Below are positions 18,095-25,868 of a stretch of 46,912 nt of DNA, piece after piece. Below the pieces are notes generated by a model, which worked only from the letters and a program-made list of their open reading frames with translations, was not told the DNA's origin and did no database searches. Origin of the DNA: Candidatus Pelagibacter sp. (GTDB lineage Bacteria; Pseudomonadota; Alphaproteobacteria; Pelagibacterales; Pelagibacteraceae). The translations under genes were made by a program, and so were the position numbers. Position 1 is the first letter of the stretch; each line of letters starts with the position of its first letter. The stretch spans positions 1 to 46,912 of the forward strand of contig JAOJEG010000005.1 in the NCBI GenBank assembly GCA_028226535.1, given 5' to 3'.

Positions 18095-18131
18095 AACAGC
18101 CCTAACGTTTCAAAATACGTTTAGGGCTGTT
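18095..18131 (+). terminator. Stem-loop after hup (probable terminator, no U tract)
   Basis: AACAGCCCTAACGT (18095 on) pairs with ACGTTTAGGGCTGTT ending at 18131, with a single bulged base. The stem is strong for this AT-rich genome. It is not followed by a T run; instead a T run (18086-18093) precedes it. A second small inverted repeat, TATGCA/TGCATA (18136-18152), follows and precedes CCCATTTTT. The pair may act together as the hup terminator or as an RNA 3' end stabiliser. Confidence 0.6.
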
Positions 18132-18224
18132 ACTATATGCAAAAACTGCATACCCATTTTTCCTAATCAGCGTTAGTTTTTAAAAATATTAAAATTATAA
18201 GTCATCTCCTTAACAGGAGGTCTT

Positions 18225-19526
18225 ATGACTAAATTAATAAAGAGAATAACTGCACCATTACTAAGTTTAGTATTTTTACTAAATATGAGTAGTGCAGGTA
18301 TGGCGGAGACAACAGTGTCTGCCGAAGTGGGGTTTATTTTTAATACTCTATTATTTTTAATTTGTGGTTTCCTTGTCATGTTCATGGCAGCAGGTTTTGC
18401 GATGTTAGAATCTGGTATGGTAACTTCAAAAAGTGTTTCAGTAATTTGTGCAAAGAACATAGGTCTTTATGCGATTGCTGGAATTATGTTTTGGCTAGTT
18501 GGTTACAACTTAGCTTATGGTATTCCAGAGGGTGGATATATTGGATCATTCACACCATGGTCAGATTCAAGTGCTATTGACACTGGTTATGCGGATGGTT
18601 CTGATTGGTTTTTCCAAATGGTATTCTGTGCAACAACAGTTTCAATCTGCTCAGGTGCTATGGCAGAAAGAATCAAGCTATGGCCATTCTTCTTATTTGC
18701 AGCTATTTTAGCTGGAGTAATTTATCCAATCGTAATGGGTTGGCAGTGGGGTGGAGGCTGGTTAGCTGAAATCGGTTTTTCTGACTTTGCTGGTTCAACT
18801 TTGGTACACTCAACAGGTGGTGCCGCTGCTTTAGCAGGTATTATGTTGTTAGGTGCTAGAAATGGAAGATTTGACTCTGCAGGAAATCCAAAGGCGTTAA
18901 AACCTTTTGCAGCTTCTTCAATTCCATTAGTAACAATAGGTGTGTTTATCCTATGGTTAGGTTGGTTTGGATTTAATGGTGGATCTCAATTAGCATTAGG
19001 AACTTTTGATGATGCGGTTGCAATCTCTACAATCTTTATCAATACAAATCTTGCAGCTTGTGGTGGTGTATTAGCAGCAGGTGTAATTACAAGATTAATG
19101 TATGGTAAAACAGATGTAATTCAAATGTTAAACGGAGCAATAGGTGGCTTAGTAGCTATCACTGCAGAACCTTTAGCACCCTCACCATTTGCAGCAATCT
19201 TAATTGGAGCTGTTGGTGGATTGATCGTAGTGTTTGGAACTAAACTATTATTTAATTTCAAACTTGATGATGTAGTAGGTGCAATCCCAGCTCACTTATT
19301 TGCTGGAATTTGGGGTACACTTGCAGTTCCGCTAACTAATACTGATGCAAGTTTTAGTGCTCAGTTAATTGGTGTGCTGTCAGTTAACATTTTTGTGTTT
19401 GCTGTGTCTTACATTGTGTGGTCAGTAATGAAAGCAATCTTTGGTATCAGATTAAGTAAAGAAGCTGAAACGAAAGGAACAGACGTTACTGAAACAGGTG
19501 TAATTGCTTACGCAATACGAGACTAA
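18225..19526 (+). CDS. amt: Ammonium transporter Amt (first paralogue)
   Basis: A 433-residue Amt/MEP/Rh channel. A signal-peptide-like segment (residues 1-27, ending SSAGMA) is followed by eleven helices. Family marks include MAAGFAMLESGMVTSKSV, GGGWLAEIGFSDFAGSTLVHSTGGAAALAG (first pore His) and VVGAIPAHLFAGIWGTLAVPL (second pore His). It conducts ammonium/ammonia across the inner membrane for nitrogen supply. The ribosome binding site ACAGGAGG lies close to the ATG. A close paralogue follows at 19746. No glnK gene is next to either copy, unlike the common glnK-amtB pair. Confidence 0.95.
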   Translation: MTKLIKRITAPLLSLVFLLNMSSAGMAETTVSAEVGFIFNTLLFLICGFLVMFMAAGFAMLESGMVTSKSVSVICAKNIGLYAIAGIMFWLVGYNLAYGIPEGGYIGSFTPWSDSSAIDTGYADGSDWFFQMVFCATTVSICSGAMAERIKLWPFFLFAAILAGVIYPIVMGWQWGGGWLAEIGFSDFAGSTLVHSTGGAAALAGIMLLGARNGRFDSAGNPKALKPFAASSIPLVTIGVFILWLGWFGFNGGSQLALGTFDDAVAISTIFINTNLAACGGVLAAGVITRLMYGKTDVIQMLNGAIGGLVAITAEPLAPSPFAAILIGAVGGLIVVFGTKLLFNFKLDDVVGAIPAHLFAGIWGTLAVPLTNTDASFSAQLIGVLSVNIFVFAVSYIVWSVMKAIFGIRLSKEAETKGTDVTETGVIAYAIRD

Positions 19527-19539
19527 TTGCATGCAATAA

Positions 19540-19584
19540 AGAGGCTCTTCGATCTCCATATCGTTATCTCATTGGAGAGCCTCT
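19540..19584 (+). terminator. Stem-loop after first amt gene
   Basis: AGAGGCTCT (19540-19548) is perfectly complementary to AGAGCCTCT (19576-19584). The 27-base loop contains TCTCCA, which could instead pair with TGGAGA just inside the right arm, so two mutually exclusive folds are possible. It starts 13 bases after the amt stop. No U tract follows, so it may be an RNA-stabilising or processing element ahead of the true terminator at 19622. Confidence 0.5.
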
Positions 19585-19621
19585 AAACAGAATAACTATC
19601 TCTCTCTCTTATAGTTAGAAA

Positions 19622-19650
19622 AAAGGCCCCTTTTTAGGGGCCTTTATATT
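19622..19650 (+). terminator. Rho-independent terminator between the amt genes
   Basis: AAAGGCCCC (19622-19630) and GGGGCCTTT (19637-19645) form a perfect 9-base-pair stem with a short TTTTTA loop, followed by ATATTT. This is a classic GC-rich terminator, and it separates the two amt genes into different transcripts. The stem sequence closely resembles that of the terminator after the second amt gene. Confidence 0.85.
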
Positions 19651-19745
19651 TATACACATGTTCTATCGTCATAACTCTTTTGATAAATCAGCAATTCTTT
19701 AACAGCTAAACTTTAATAAAAGAACCTTCATAACAAGGAGAGATA

Positions 19746-21038
19746 ATGATTAATTTAATTAAAAAAATTTCATTAAGTATTGTAATTCTATTTAGCATTA
19801 CAGGCTTAGCCTCAGCAGAAACTACTATTTCAGCTGAAGGACAATATATATTTAATACACTTGGTTTTTATTTAGGTGGTGTATTAGTTGCATTTATGGC
19901 TGCAGGATTTTGTATGCTTGAGTGTGGTTTGGTAACAACTAAAAGTGTATCAACAATTGCTGCAAAAAATATTGGTAAATTTGCTATAGCATCAATTGTA
20001 TTTTTTCTATGTGGTTATAATCTTGCTTATGGAATACCTGAAGGTGGTTACATAGGATCATTTTCAATTTGGAGCGACTCATCTGAAATAGAAACTGGTT
20101 ATTCAGATTATTCAGATTGGTTCTATCAAGCGATGTTTGTTTGCGCGACGGTGTCTATAGTATCAGGAGCAGTTGCTGAAAGAATTAAAATTTGGCCATT
20201 CTTTATTTTCTCAGCAATTATGGCTGCATTTATTTATCCAATCTCTATGGGTTGGCAGTGGGGTGGTGGCTGGTTAGCTACTGCTGGTTTTTCTGATTTT
20301 GCAGGATCTACTTTAGTACATGCATGTGGTGGTGCTGCAGCATTAGCTGGAGTTATAGTTCTAGGTGCAAGAGCAGGTAGGTTTGGAAAAAAAGGTGAAA
20401 CTAAATCTTTAGTTCCATTTGCAGCTTCTAGTATTCCTTTGGTTACACTTGGAACTTTTTTATTATGGTTTGGTTGGTTTGGCTTTAACGGCTTTAGTCA
20501 ATTAGCAGTTGGAACTTTTGATGATGTTACAGCAATTAGTAAAATTGCAGTCAATACTCATTTAGCAGGTGCAGCTGGAACAGTAACTGCTGCGTTAGTT
20601 ACTAGATTAATTGGTGGTAAAACTGATATCATCATGATGTTAAATGGTGCTTTAGCTGGTCTTGTTGCAATCACTGCTGAACCTTTAAACCCAAGTCCAA
20701 TTCTTGCAATGGTAATTGGTTCTATTGGAGCAATTATTATGTACTTTGGAACTAAGTTTTTAGAGTCGAAACACATTGATGATGTGGTAGGTGCAATCCC
20801 TGTTCACATGTTTGCGGGTATTTTTGGAACAATGGTAGTTCCTATTTCAAATCCAGATACAACATTTGGAACACAGTTTACAGGTGTACTAGCAGTTTGT
20901 GTGTTTAGTTTTGTACTTTCATACATAGTTTTTAGAGCTCTCAAAGAAACTATTGGTCTTAGAATTAGTGCTCAAGCGGAAAAACTTGGAACTGATGTTG
21001 CTGAAGTGGGCGTTAAAGCTTACGCAATCAGAGACTAA
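19746..21038 (+). CDS. amt: Ammonium transporter Amt (second paralogue)
   Basis: A 430-residue Amt channel, closely similar to the preceding one over its whole length (shared blocks such as YNLAYGIPEGGYIGSF, FSDFAGSTLVH and FGWFGFNG). It has a signal peptide (residues 1-24, ending GLASA) and both pore His residues (in FAGSTLVHACGG and AIPVHMFAGIFG). The gene has its own leader (19651-19745) with ribosome binding site AAGGAGAG and its own terminator. Differences such as MLECGLVTTKS for MLESGMVTSKS and a Phe-rich first helix suggest different affinity or regulation rather than a recent duplicate. Confidence 0.95.
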   Translation: MINLIKKISLSIVILFSITGLASAETTISAEGQYIFNTLGFYLGGVLVAFMAAGFCMLECGLVTTKSVSTIAAKNIGKFAIASIVFFLCGYNLAYGIPEGGYIGSFSIWSDSSEIETGYSDYSDWFYQAMFVCATVSIVSGAVAERIKIWPFFIFSAIMAAFIYPISMGWQWGGGWLATAGFSDFAGSTLVHACGGAAALAGVIVLGARAGRFGKKGETKSLVPFAASSIPLVTLGTFLLWFGWFGFNGFSQLAVGTFDDVTAISKIAVNTHLAGAAGTVTAALVTRLIGGKTDIIMMLNGALAGLVAITAEPLNPSPILAMVIGSIGAIIMYFGTKFLESKHIDDVVGAIPVHMFAGIFGTMVVPISNPDTTFGTQFTGVLAVCVFSFVLSYIVFRALKETIGLRISAQAEKLGTDVAEVGVKAYAIRD

Positions 21039-21060
21039 AAAAATATCTCTCTATAACGTT

Positions 21061-21097
21061 AAGGGCCTCTTAGAAATAAGGGGCCTTTTTATTTTTT
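21061..21097 (+). terminator. Rho-independent terminator after second amt gene
   Basis: AAGGGCCTCTTA pairs with TAAGGGGCCTT across an 5-7 base loop, with one bulged G and one G-U pair, and is followed by TTTATTTTTTT. The T tract lies within the last codons of the convergent peroxiredoxin gene, so the terminator is shared space between the two genes. Confidence 0.85.
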
Positions 21098-21559
21098 TGA
21101 AAGGTTTTTTATAGTTTCCAACACTTCTTTGGCGTGATCTTTAACTTTAACATTATCCCAAATTTTTATAATTTTTCCTTTTTTATCTATTAAAAATGTA
21201 GTTCTAAGGACACCCATAAACTCTCGTCCCATAAACTTCTTTTTACCCCATACTTTATATTTTTTAAGCACTGTTAACTCTTCATCAGCTAATAAATCAA
21301 ATTTTATCTTATATTTATCTCTAAATTTGTCGTGACTTTTTAAATTATCCTTTGAAATTCCATAAACTTCACATTCTAATTTTTTAAATTTTGAAAGTAA
21401 TTTGTTAAAATCATTTGTTTCAATCGTACATCCTGGAGTGTCGTCTTTTGGATAAAAATAAATAACAACATATTTACCAATCGAGTCTTTGAGCGAATAG
21501 TTATCTTTTGAAGTTGAGGGAAGTTTAAAAATTGGAGCTTTGGTATTAGTTTTTAGCAT
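21089..21559 (-). CDS. bcp: Thiol peroxidase, Bcp/PrxQ family
   Basis: A 156-residue peroxiredoxin that reduces hydroperoxides in the cytoplasm. The active-site block is YPKDDTPGCTIE with peroxidatic Cys44; Thr41 and a downstream Arg (VLRTTFLID) complete the catalytic triad. E. coli Bcp has a second Cys five residues later; here that position is Asp/Asn, and the only other Cys is Cys63 (LECEVYG), so it is either a one-Cys enzyme or uses Cys63 as an atypical resolving residue. The gene converges with amt and is divergent from the rhodanese gene across 46 bases. Confidence 0.92.
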   Translation of the reverse strand: MLKTNTKAPIFKLPSTSKDNYSLKDSIGKYVVIYFYPKDDTPGCTIETNDFNKLLSKFKKLECEVYGISKDNLKSHDKFRDKYKIKFDLLADEELTVLKKYKVWGKKKFMGREFMGVLRTTFLIDKKGKIIKIWDNVKVKDHAKEVLETIKNLSKK

Positions 21560-21583
21560 AATTAACTAGCAATATAATGTTTT

Positions 21584-21592
21584 TGATATAAT
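21584..21592 (+). promoter_or_regulatory. Extended -10 promoter element for the rhodanese gene
   Basis: TGATATAAT at 21584-21592 matches the extended -10 consensus (TGnTATAAT) exactly. A start point about seven bases downstream would leave only a few bases before the ATG at 21606, so the message would be nearly leaderless. No clear -35 is seen, as is usual with extended -10 promoters. Confidence 0.45.
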
Positions 21593-21605
21593 TTAAAATA
21601 TAATA

Positions 21606-21989
21606 ATGACTATAAAATCAATTCAAACTTTAGTTTCAGAAGCAATGCAAGAAATTAAAACTATTAATGCAGATGAAGCTTTAAAAATGGTTGAAGAAGA
21701 TAATTGTAATTTAATTGATATTAGAGAAGTGCGTGAATTAGAAAGTACTGGCAAAGTAGAAAATTCAATTCATATACCTAGAGGAATGCTAGAAATTTAT
21801 TTGGACCCTAACAGCGCTTTATTTCAACAAGGTGTTTTAGATCAAAATAAAGAAACAGTTTTGTTTTGTGCTGGCGGAGTAAGATCTGCTTTAGCAGTTA
21901 AAGCCTTAAAAAATATGGGATATGAAAAAATATCTCATATCGAAGGTGGCTTTGGTTCAATTAGTCAAAGTAAATTCAAAATAGTATAA
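21606..21989 (+). CDS. Rhodanese-like sulfurtransferase
   Basis: A 127-residue single-domain rhodanese. The catalytic loop is CAGGVRS with Cys88, and the domain opens with the DxREVRE motif in NLIDIREVRELESTGKVENSIHIPRG. It moves sulfane sulfur onto a thiol acceptor such as cyanide, thioredoxin or glutathione in the cytoplasm. There is no signal peptide. It converges with the DsbA-like gene with only one base between stops. The physiological acceptor is unknown; a link to the nearby sulfur genes is possible but not shown. Confidence 0.93.
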   Translation: MTIKSIQTLVSEAMQEIKTINADEALKMVEEDNCNLIDIREVRELESTGKVENSIHIPRGMLEIYLDPNSALFQQGVLDQNKETVLFCAGGVRSALAVKALKNMGYEKISHIEGGFGSISQSKFKIV

Positions 21990-21990
21990 T

Positions 21991-22572
21991 TTAATTTAAT
22001 TCCTCAAGAGCATATTCAAGACGATCTTGTCCCCAGAAAATTTTATTATCTACAATAAAAGTTGGTGCCCCAAAGACTTCTTTTTCAAAAGCATCATTTG
22101 TAAATTTTTTTAAAGTATCTTTTATTGATTGTTGTGTAATTTTTTCAAAAAAGATTTTGCTGTCTATTTTTAGACTCTCTAATAATTTTGAAATTTCTTT
22201 TTCTGATGATAGGTCTAAATTATCCTTCCAATAAGCATCAAAAAATATATTTAAGTAATCCTCTTTTTGACCATCTTCTACAGAAAGATACCCTCGCATT
22301 ATAGGTAGTGAATTTATTGGAAATTTTAAATTCCATTTAAAAGAAATACTATTTTTTTTTGAAACTAACTCACAATCACTTTGCATATTTTTTATTTTAA
22401 ATTTATTAAAAGCTGGAGCGTTAATTCCTGCTAGATTATGAAGACCACCTAATAAAATAGGTTTATAATTAAAAATAACTTTTTGATGTTCTTTAATTTT
22501 TTGTATTTTTTTATGAGCAATGTATGAATAAGGGCTGATTATATCAAAATAAAAATCAATATGGCTACTCAT
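21991..22572 (-). CDS. 2-hydroxychromene-2-carboxylate isomerase-like protein (DsbA/kappa-GST family)
   Basis: A 193-residue thioredoxin-fold protein. It begins IDFYFDIISPYSYIAHKKI, the SPYSY form of the active site used by HCCA isomerase/kappa GST proteins (Ser in place of a redox Cys), and ends FGAPTFIVDNKIFWGQDRLEYALEE, the typical cis-Pro and C-terminal block. These enzymes use glutathione for isomerisation. Whether naphthalene-type compounds are the substrate is doubtful in this organism. Its start overlaps the end of the ABA4-like gene by 8 bases. Confidence 0.88.
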   Translation of the reverse strand: MSSHIDFYFDIISPYSYIAHKKIQKIKEHQKVIFNYKPILLGGLHNLAGINAPAFNKFKIKNMQSDCELVSKKNSISFKWNLKFPINSLPIMRGYLSVEDGQKEDYLNIFFDAYWKDNLDLSSEKEISKLLESLKIDSKIFFEKITQQSIKDTLKKFTNDAFEKEVFGAPTFIVDNKIFWGQDRLEYALEELN

Positions 22573-23038
22573 ATAAGTTCATTCTTTTTGCATAGAAAAT
22601 TCTGATGATCCAATAAAAGAATAAACCGATTGGCCCAATTAAATAAGTAATTATCAATGGGATCGCTACTAATATTTTATTGATGTAAAACTTTTGAGAG
22701 TCTTTAACGATCCATCCACCCACAAATAAATTAATTGCAATAAAGTGTGTCCAAAAAAGCATTAGATACAAATGATCCTCAAATAGTCTAGAGAGGTCAT
22801 CTAATCCTAAGTATAATCTAAAATTACCAATAAAATCATAACCAATTAAATAAGATTTATATAAAACAAAAATATAAACACCGCTTAATACAAATATTGG
22901 GAATATAGATGCTACAAAAATTCTACCTAAATGGGATTGAGGAAAAAAAATTAGCATAAACCAAAATGGCAATACTCCTAAGTTGATCCACATATAAAGC
23001 ATCTCGATTGAAAAATAGGTATAAATTTGTTCGATCAT
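22565..23038 (-). CDS. ABA4-like (DUF4281) membrane protein
   Basis: A 157-residue protein with four membrane helices (about 15-32, 40-58, 92-110 and 122-145). The ABA4-like family pattern is visible: GVLPFWFMLIFFP, then SRLFEDHLYLMLFWTHFIAINLFVGGWIVKDS and IGPIGLFFYWIIR. Plant members act in neoxanthin formation; the bacterial role is unknown, though carotenoid or isoprenoid chemistry is a reasonable guess. It is coupled to the DsbA-like isomerase gene by an 8-base overlap and is divergent from recX across only 26 bases. Confidence 0.85.
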   Translation of the reverse strand: MIEQIYTYFSIEMLYMWINLGVLPFWFMLIFFPQSHLGRIFVASIFPIFVLSGVYIFVLYKSYLIGYDFIGNFRLYLGLDDLSRLFEDHLYLMLFWTHFIAINLFVGGWIVKDSQKFYINKILVAIPLIITYLIGPIGLFFYWIIRIFYAKRMNLYE

Positions 23039-23064
23039 TTAGATATATTATATAAAATCTAACC

Positions 23065-23628
23065 ATGATTCCTATAAGAAATAGAAAAAAAACACTGCAA
23101 GTAACTGTAGAAGAGATGAGAAATTTTGCATTTGCATATGTTGAAAAATATGCACCTTCAAAACAGCAGTTAAAAACTTATTTGCTGAAGAAATATATGA
23201 AGCTTTCTTCTTCTGATGTAAGAAAAAAAGACGTCAATAAATTGATCGATATTGTCCTGTCAGATCTAGAAAAGAGTAAATTTATAAATGATCAATTTTA
23301 TTCTGAAAGCAAAGCAAAAAGTATGATTCAAAGAGGAAACTCTATTAACAAAATTAGAAACTACTTAATAGGAAAAGGAATTCATGATGAATTTATAAAA
23401 GATACAGTTGATAAAATTAAAGAAGATAACTCTGATCAAGATTTTTTTTCAGCTATAAAAATTTGTAAAAAAAAAAGAATAGGCCCTGCTAGAACAGAAG
23501 ATAATAGAACTTTGTTCTATAAAAAAGATATATCTTTACTAGCTAGAAACGGTTTTGATTTTGAAACTTCAAGAAAAGTAATGGATATAGAAAAAGATGA
23601 GTATCTTAAAATAATTAATCTACTTTAG
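23065..23628 (+). CDS. recX: RecX family regulatory protein
   Basis: A 187-residue helical protein with three repeat-like helical units typical of RecX: LKTYLLKKYMKLSSSDVRKKDVNKLIDIVLSDLEKSKFINDQFYSESKAKSMIQRGNSINKIRNYLIGKGIHDEFIKDTV in sequence, ending with NGFDFETSRKVMDIEKDEY (quoted here as separate blocks of the repeat). RecX limits RecA filament growth. recA is not adjacent. The upstream gap of 26 bases to the divergent gene holds only AT-rich DNA with TATATTATATAAAAT. The 3' end overlaps the small convergent gene at 23615 by 14 bases. Confidence 0.8.
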   Translation: MIPIRNRKKTLQVTVEEMRNFAFAYVEKYAPSKQQLKTYLLKKYMKLSSSDVRKKDVNKLIDIVLSDLEKSKFINDQFYSESKAKSMIQRGNSINKIRNYLIGKGIHDEFIKDTVDKIKEDNSDQDFFSAIKICKKKRIGPARTEDNRTLFYKKDISLLARNGFDFETSRKVMDIEKDEYLKIINLL

Positions 23629-23764
23629 ATTTTTTATCTTTTTCTTCTTCAACCAAATTATTAATTTTTTGTCTTATATAGTTTTTAACAAACACAAAAA
23701 TTAATAGCCCAAAAATTGAAACAGAAACTATTATGATAAGTATAATTCTTAATTGTTCATCCAT
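23615..23764 (-). CDS. Small single-helix membrane protein (49 aa) coupled to cysQ-like gene
   Basis: ATG at 23764 starts a 49-residue reading frame. Residues 6-27 (RIILIIIVSVSIFGLLIFVF) form one membrane helix; the tail (residues 28-49) is long and charged, KNYIRQKINNLVEEEKDKKSKVD, probably cytoplasmic. Its start overlaps the stop of the phosphatase gene upstream in a TAATG, the usual sign of translational coupling. That overlap, the clean topology and the lack of any competing gene support it. Its 3' end overlaps recX by 14 bases. I do not recognise a family. Confidence 0.6.
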   Translation of the reverse strand: MDEQLRIILIIIVSVSIFGLLIFVFVKNYIRQKINNLVEEEKDKKSKVD

Positions 23765-24528
23765 TATAATATATTTTTACTTTTTAAAATTAGACTAGGA
23801 TTTTTAAGATCTTTTTTTCCATACAAAATTTCATTCCCGTTAAAATCAGTAACAGTTCCTCCCGAATGGACTAGTATGGCATGACCAGCTGCTATGTCCC
23901 ATTCATAAGCTCTTGGTTCTGCTACATATCCATCATATTCACCAGCTGCTACCACACAAAATTTTAGTGAACTTTTCATTTTCATATTTTCAACAACACC
24001 AATCTCTTGATAGATTTTTTGAATTTCAGGTTTAATTTTGTTTGAGTAAGAAATAAATTTGATAGGTCTTTTATTTTCAATAACTTTATCACTTAAGTTT
24101 ATAGTTTGTCCGTTAGCTAACTCAAAAGCATTTCCTTCTCCAAATGAATAAAACATTCTTCTTTTTGCAGGTGCATAAATTAATCCTGCTGCAGGCTTGT
24201 TATTGATTATTAAACCAGCATTAATTGTAAACTCTTCAAGGTTATTTATATAATCATATGTCCCATCAATAGGATCAACCAACCAAAAATCTTTTAGTTG
24301 AGTATTATCTTTGTTATCAGAAGATTCCTCGGATATAATTGGAATATCTGGTGTGATTTCAGATATATTTTTGGTAATAAATTTATTAACTTCAAGATCA
24401 CCATTACTTACAGGCGTGTTGTCAGATTTTATTTCTTTTTTTAAACCTTTTTCTCTAAGAGATATCGACAAATCGCCAGCCTTTAAAAAAGGATCTACTA
24501 ATTTTTCTATTATTTTTTTAATTTCCAT
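23764..24528 (-). CDS. cysQ: Inositol monophosphatase superfamily, probable 3'(2'),5'-bisphosphate nucleotidase
   Basis: A 254-residue magnesium-dependent phosphatase. Metal and catalytic motifs are clear: EESSD at 67-71, VDPIDGT at 84-90 and the C-terminal EWDIAAGHAIL. The spacing and the TPVSNGDLEVNKFI segment favour the CysQ branch, which turns PAP (from sulfate assimilation or coenzyme A use) into AMP. HisN or inositol monophosphatase activity cannot be excluded. Downstream it is coupled to a 49-residue membrane protein; upstream the DUF3553 gene lies 7 bases away on the same strand. Confidence 0.8.
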   Translation of the reverse strand: MEIKKIIEKLVDPFLKAGDLSISLREKGLKKEIKSDNTPVSNGDLEVNKFITKNISEITPDIPIISEESSDNKDNTQLKDFWLVDPIDGTYDYINNLEEFTINAGLIINNKPAAGLIYAPAKRRMFYSFGEGNAFELANGQTINLSDKVIENKRPIKFISYSNKIKPEIQKIYQEIGVVENMKMKSSLKFCVVAAGEYDGYVAEPRAYEWDIAAGHAILVHSGGTVTDFNGNEILYGKKDLKNPSLILKSKNIL

Positions 24529-24535
24529 TCTAATT

Positions 24536-24703
24536 TTATTTAATTCGTTTTAATTCTACATTTTTAGCATTGATTACTTTTTTTCCAGCGTTTTCAAAAT
24601 TGACAGTTACTTTATCATTTATGATAGATTGAACTTGCCCAATACCCCAGTCTTTATTGTTTGGATTAGTGACTTTGTCACCTGGCTCATAATCTAAAAT
24701 CAT
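24536..24703 (-). CDS. DUF3553 domain protein (55 aa)
   Basis: The frame from ATG at 24703 to TAA at 24536 encodes 55 residues. The pattern [20 protein letters not shown] followed by [20 protein letters not shown] matches the alphaproteobacterial DUF3553 family (typically 'pG..V.hP..pdWG.GqVqS....vTVnFe.aGKkvi'). The fold resembles a small SH3-like/CarD-type barrel as also found in PcrA/UvrD and Mfd-associated domains. Function is unknown. It lies 7 bases before the cysQ-like gene and 41 bases from the divergent mnmA. Confidence 0.85.
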   Translation of the reverse strand: MILDYEPGDKVTNPNNKDWGIGQVQSIINDKVTVNFENAGKKVINAKNVELKRIK

Positions 24704-24744
24704 TTAATTTAACTTATATTGTAAATAAGTATAAATACCACCTT

Positions 24745-25863
24745 ATGAATAAAGAATTAAACTCTATTGGAATTAATAAAAAGCCTGAGGATACGACGGT
24801 AGTCGTTGCCATGTCTGGTGGAGTAGATTCTTCAACTGTAGCCGGAATTATGAAAAATGAAGGTTATAAAGTTATAGGAATAACTTTAAAGCTTTATGAT
24901 GATGGAAAAGAAGTTGCTAAATCCAAGCAGTGTTGTTCAGGCCAAGATATTATGGATGCAAAACGTGTTGCTCATAAATTAGGAATTGAACATAAAATTT
25001 TATATTATCAAGATAAGTTTAAGCAAGGTGTTATAGATAATTTTGTTAATAGTTATTTGAACGGGGAAACTCCAATACCATGCGTTCAATGTAATCAAAC
25101 AGTAAAGTTCAAAGATTTATTTGAAGTATCAAAAGATTTAAATGCTGATGCATTAGTAACTGGTCATTATGTAAAAAATATTACAGCAAATAACACGAAC
25201 AATATGTACAGAGCAATTGATGAAAACAGAGATCAGAGTTATTTCTTATTTAACACAACACGTGAACAATTAGATTATTTAAGATTTCCATTAGGTGGAA
25301 TGTTAAAAGATAAAACAAGAGAGATTGCAAAAGAGCTGGATTTAAATGTTGCAAATAAACCTGATAGCCAAGATATTTGTTTTGTACCCAATGGAGATTA
25401 CGCATCAGTAATTAGAAAATTTAGACCAGACTCTTTTAAAAAAGGAAATATTAAGAATTTAGAAGGAAAAGTAATTGGTGTCCATGATGGTATTATTAAT
25501 TTTACAATTGGACAAAGAAAGGGAATTAAAGTTTCAGATAAAGAACCTCTTTATGTTTTAAAGATAAATTCTGATAATAATGAAATAATAGTAGGTCCCA
25601 AAGAAAACCTTGGAAAAAAAGATATATCTCTTAAAGATCTTAATTTATTAACTGATAAAAAAGATCTAGATCAAAAAGTATTTGTAAAGGTAAGATCAAC
25701 AGGAAGCCTTCTTGAAGCAAAAGTTGATCTCAAAGAGGATGATACGGCTCACGTACACTTAGTTAATCCTGAAGATGGTATTTCACCAGGTCAAGCATGT
25801 GTGTTCTACAGCAAAGACGAACATGGCCATAGAGTTCTTGGGGGTGGGTGGATTAAAGAATAG
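24745..25863 (+). CDS. mnmA: tRNA-specific 2-thiouridylase MnmA
   Basis: A 372-residue enzyme that thiolates the wobble uridine (s2U34) of Lys, Glu and Gln tRNAs. The PP-loop SGGVDSS is at residues 24-30. The two catalytic cysteines lie in [14 protein letters not shown] and in [18 protein letters not shown]-terminal barrel domain ends in GGGWIKE. Length and all blocks are normal. It needs sulfur relayed from a cysteine desulfurase, not present here. The gene is divergent from the DUF3553 gene. Confidence 0.97.
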   Translation: MNKELNSIGINKKPEDTTVVVAMSGGVDSSTVAGIMKNEGYKVIGITLKLYDDGKEVAKSKQCCSGQDIMDAKRVAHKLGIEHKILYYQDKFKQGVIDNFVNSYLNGETPIPCVQCNQTVKFKDLFEVSKDLNADALVTGHYVKNITANNTNNMYRAIDENRDQSYFLFNTTREQLDYLRFPLGGMLKDKTREIAKELDLNVANKPDSQDICFVPNGDYASVIRKFRPDSFKKGNIKNLEGKVIGVHDGIINFTIGQRKGIKVSDKEPLYVLKINSDNNEIIVGPKENLGKKDISLKDLNLLTDKKDLDQKVFVKVRSTGSLLEAKVDLKEDDTAHVHLVNPEDGISPGQACVFYSKDEHGHRVLGGGWIKE

Positions 25864-25868
25864 AGGAA

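Noticed and set aside
18173..18460. 95-residue minus-strand frame across the amt leader
   Set aside because: It runs over the amt signal peptide and ribosome binding site and has no recognisable domain.
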